Position numbers and translations under genes: made by a program. The notes beneath the pieces are model-generated. The model saw only the letters and a program-made list of their open reading frames with translations, made no database searches and was not told the origin of the DNA. 34,314 nucleotides of DNA from CAYOLL01 sp964404765 [NCBI: uncultured Gemmatimonadota bacterium] (lineage in GTDB: Bacteria; 4572-55). Within the stretch, counting starts at the first letter, position 1. The number at the start of each line of letters is the position of its first letter. The DNA lies in contig CAYOLL010000004.1 of NCBI GenBank assembly GCA_964404765.1, positions 1-34,314 of the forward strand. The letters run 5' to 3'. This document shows positions 32,276 through 34,314 of the stretch, piece after piece.

Positions 32276-33610
32276 TTAGCGCATCAATACCATACGTCGG
32301 GTTTCGATAGGTTTGCCATTAACCGACATTGCGTAGAAGTAGATGCCGCTGCCGGTTGGATCGCCCGCGTCATCCCGACCGTCCCAGGTTAGGCTATGCC
32401 GACCTTCCGCCAATGAATTGTCAACCAACGTGCGAATCCATTGACCGGCGGCATTATAAATGCGGATAACAACTTTTTGCGATTTTGGTAATGTCCAGGA
32501 AATGTTCGTCGATTGGGTAAAAGGGTTGGGATAGTTTTGGGTCAGTCGGGATGGCGAAGCCTGATTTTCCGGATCATCGGTTTCAATATTCAGCGGGTCG
32601 GCATAACGGAAGATGCGCCCGTTTTTGCAGCCAATCCAGAGCTGATCCGGGCCAAACACGGCAAAACCGGTCGCTTCCGCCGGCACAGTAAAGCGGCTTT
32701 GCCACGAGCGGCCCAAATCGCCGCTGAAATAAAATACAGTGCTGCCGTCAGTGACATGATACGCCCAACCGTTCCGGGCATTGTGAAATTGCCAGGAGCC
32801 GGGCAGAATAGCCGTGTCTGAAGTAATTTGAGTGGTGTCCCACGAAGCGCCGCCGTCTTGCGTTGTCAACAGCCAGATATTCGCTGCGCGTAAGAGGCCG
32901 GTTTGCTCGTCAAAAATATGGGCGTATTGGAAGGGTTCGAGCAATTTGTCAAGAAAATAACTGGCCATGAAAGTGATCCCCTTTGAGCTCCAAAGCCTAT
33001 CATTATTAAAGCGTGGGTCATTCGCATCCCAATATCGCTCGATTAACCAAATTAAATCCGGGGAACTGAAATCCCAGAAAGGAACATTCAAACCGGTATC
33101 AATGCCCCAATGATCTAAACCAAGCGAATAGTTCCAAGTTTTTCCTCCATCTCGTGTTTGGAGCAGGAACTCTATGCCACCGGGTTGACCGCCGCCGGCT
33201 CGTCCAATGCCAAACCAGCCGTTTTGCGCATCAAAAAATCGCGGCGGTTCTGCAAGATATTCTGTATAAACCTGGCTTGTATCCAGCAGATAGGAAGCAG
33301 TAGTCCAGGTTAAACCGTGGTCGGATGTGTAATTAAAGTAAACATTTGGACGGACATAATGCCAGATCCAGGCTTCGCTATCGGAAATTGCGTCAAAATC
33401 TCCTATCGCCAACGGCATCCAAGAAATGCCGGAATCGACGGTGTGATAGGTCTGATCGCTGCAAATCCAAACCGTTTGGGTCGAAAAGCCCTCAATTTTG
33501 GCAATATGGGCGGTGGTCGGCGATTGGATTTCCACCAGCGTGGGAACAGCCAATAAACAGGCCGGAAATTGGACAAACAGGCTGATGACAAGCATAAGCA
33601 AATTCTTCAT
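32276..33610 (-). CDS. Secreted Asp-box/YCF48-like protein with C-terminal sorting domain
   Basis: 444 residues from the ATG at 33610, chosen because a signal peptide (MKNLLMLVISLFVQFPACLLA) starts there. The longer frame adds 38 residues and no signal. The body carries Asp-box repeats of the form S/T-x-D-x-G-x-[ST]-W: TVDSGISW, TSDHGLTW, TRDGGKTW, TQDGGASW, SGDLGRSW. These form a beta-propeller as in YCF48/sialidase-like proteins. The final 85 residues (PNPFTQSTNISWTLP, VRIYNAAGQWI, GIYFYAM, ending VLMR) are a FlgD-like sorting domain. Exported and probably surface-located; ligand unknown. Confidence 0.88.
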   Translation of the reverse strand: MKNLLMLVISLFVQFPACLLAVPTLVEIQSPTTAHIAKIEGFSTQTVWICSDQTYHTVDSGISWMPLAIGDFDAISDSEAWIWHYVRPNVYFNYTSDHGLTWTTASYLLDTSQVYTEYLAEPPRFFDAQNGWFGIGRAGGGQPGGIEFLLQTRDGGKTWNYSLGLDHWGIDTGLNVPFWDFSSPDLIWLIERYWDANDPRFNNDRLWSSKGITFMASYFLDKLLEPFQYAHIFDEQTGLLRAANIWLLTTQDGGASWDTTQITSDTAILPGSWQFHNARNGWAYHVTDGSTVFYFSGDLGRSWQSRFTVPAEATGFAVFGPDQLWIGCKNGRIFRYADPLNIETDDPENQASPSRLTQNYPNPFTQSTNISWTLPKSQKVVIRIYNAAGQWIRTLVDNSLAEGRHSLTWDGRDDAGDPTGSGIYFYAMSVNGKPIETRRMVLMR

Positions 33611-33677
33611 AAAAGCTCTTTCACTCCAAGATAGACCGACAAATATTCTATTCCTCCAAAACTCCACCACTCCGGCC

Positions 33678-34314
33678 CTAAAAACCATAAGCTTTGCGTC
33701 TTGCAACTCCCGCCGAAAAGCCATGTCCGCGCAACGTCATTTTGGGCAGTTTATCGGCTAATTCACGGTACGCGGCGCGGCTGACGGCGCGGCGTTCGCG
33801 GGTCAGGGTATGCCAGATGCCGGCTTCGTTACTCCAGGCTTGCGGCCACAGCGGCGTCGGATCGGGTTTGGGCGGCTGACGGCGCGGGGTGTAACGGCGC
33901 TGCTTCAGCGTCGTGGCCATTTCGCGGAAAATGCCGGGCCCGTAATGGTCATACCACAACAGCGTGTGGGCGGTGGACAGCGCGCCGGCCCAGGGATACC
34001 AGTGCAGCCACCAGCGGTCGCTCAGGCGGCCAAGTTCGTCGTCGATTCGGTCCCGCTCGCGGTCGGTTTTGGCCGGGCGTTGCTCGGTGTAAAATAAGCC
34101 GCTTTGGAAATCGTCACCGGCCACATGCCACGTTTCGCCGATGCCGTATTTTTCCGGGTGAAGGGCCACATCCGCACCGTGAGTCAGGCCGAATTGCCCG
34201 CAGATGAATAAGGCGATATGTTGATGATAATCGTGCAGAAATTGAATCGTGGCGCGCGCTTCTGCACAAGTTTCAGTCGGGAAGTCGGTAAAGCACATGG
34301 CTTCCACGGCAATG
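33678..34314 (-). CDS. Probable radical SAM (B12-binding-type) protein, C-terminal part only
   Basis: The frame is open across the right edge, so the N-terminus, with the CxxxCxxC cluster motif, lies outside the window. What remains is about 212 residues. TDFPTET followed by a helix (ARATIQFLHDY) matches the conserved xGFPxET-type segment near the end of a radical SAM core, and a long C-terminal region with many Trp and Tyr residues follows. Proteins of this kind modify diverse substrates. The call depends on that one segment and the layout, so alternatives are open. The stop TAG is at 33678-33680, 68 bp before the Asp-box gene. Confidence 0.5.
   Translation of the reverse strand, partial: IAVEAMCFTDFPTETCAEARATIQFLHDYHQHIALFICGQFGLTHGADVALHPEKYGIGETWHVAGDDFQSGLFYTEQRPAKTDRERDRIDDELGRLSDRWWLHWYPWAGALSTAHTLLWYDHYGPGIFREMATTLKQRRYTPRRQPPKPDPTPLWPQAWSNEAGIWHTLTRERRAVSRAAYRELADKLPKMTLRGHGFSAGVARRKAYGF

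Noticed and set aside
1-34314. tRNA or rRNA genes
   Set aside because: No cloverleaf with a conserved T-loop or rRNA stretches was noticed on either strand; a tRNAscan run would be needed to exclude them fully.

Overview
The window looks like chromosomal DNA from a Gram-negative bacterium of the FCB group, most likely a Calditrichota/KSB1-type lineage. This is inferred from two secreted proteins that end in FlgD-like/type IX-type sorting domains, a two-component-regulator-type propeller protein, a HiPIP used with a CuA-containing heme-copper enzyme, and many intergenic palindromes. No 16S rRNA or tRNA is present to confirm it.

Layout. 1-502: a PIN-toxin/antitoxin pair cut by the window edge. 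607-2409: a large unrecognised acidic protein. 2626-13846: a respiratory block. It holds heme O synthase (ctaB) and an Rrf2/NsrR-type regulator on the minus strand. On the plus strand it holds a heme-copper-oxidase-like membrane protein lacking the CuB histidine pair, a 50-residue membrane subunit, a CuA subunit II, a heme-copper subunit I with Gln at the usual cross-linked Tyr position, a HiPIP, a three-helix/Sco1 fusion, a cytochrome b-2[4Fe-4S]-MvhD fusion, and a lipoprotein copper nitrite reductase with a fused cytochrome c. 14142-17714: a TPR-fused Clp-type double AAA+ ATPase and ribosomal protein S20 (TTG start). 17795-33610, all minus strand: a propeller protein, an AlkA-like glycosylase coupled to a DUF503 protein, a coiled-coil/PD-(D/E)XK protein, a secreted subtilase, a 1262-residue TPR protein, two tandem Uma2 paralogues, a flotillin-like protein with internal repeats, type III pantothenate kinase, a CZB zinc protein and a secreted Asp-box protein. 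The right edge cuts a probable radical SAM protein.

The most interesting part is 2626-13846. Read together, the genes suggest a nitrite-to-NO-to-N2O respiratory module: NirK makes NO, and the CuA/heme-copper enzyme, which lacks the oxidase tyrosine, is a good candidate NO reductase of the B-family-derived (eNOR-like) kind. HiPIP and the NirK cytochrome c domain are plausible electron carriers, and Sco and CtaB are maturation factors. The cytochrome b/ferredoxin/MvhD fusion is a candidate quinol-linked redox enzyme with no Rieske protein in sight. Three closely similar dyads, two before the heme-copper operon and one before nirK, look like operators for the Rrf2/NsrR-type regulator encoded between them.

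The window is also rich in intergenic palindromes, including three copies of a roughly 60-bp double-hairpin unit inside the heme-copper operon. No gene-free stretch exceeds 300 bp; the longest (13847-14141) holds a strong hairpin and a promoter.
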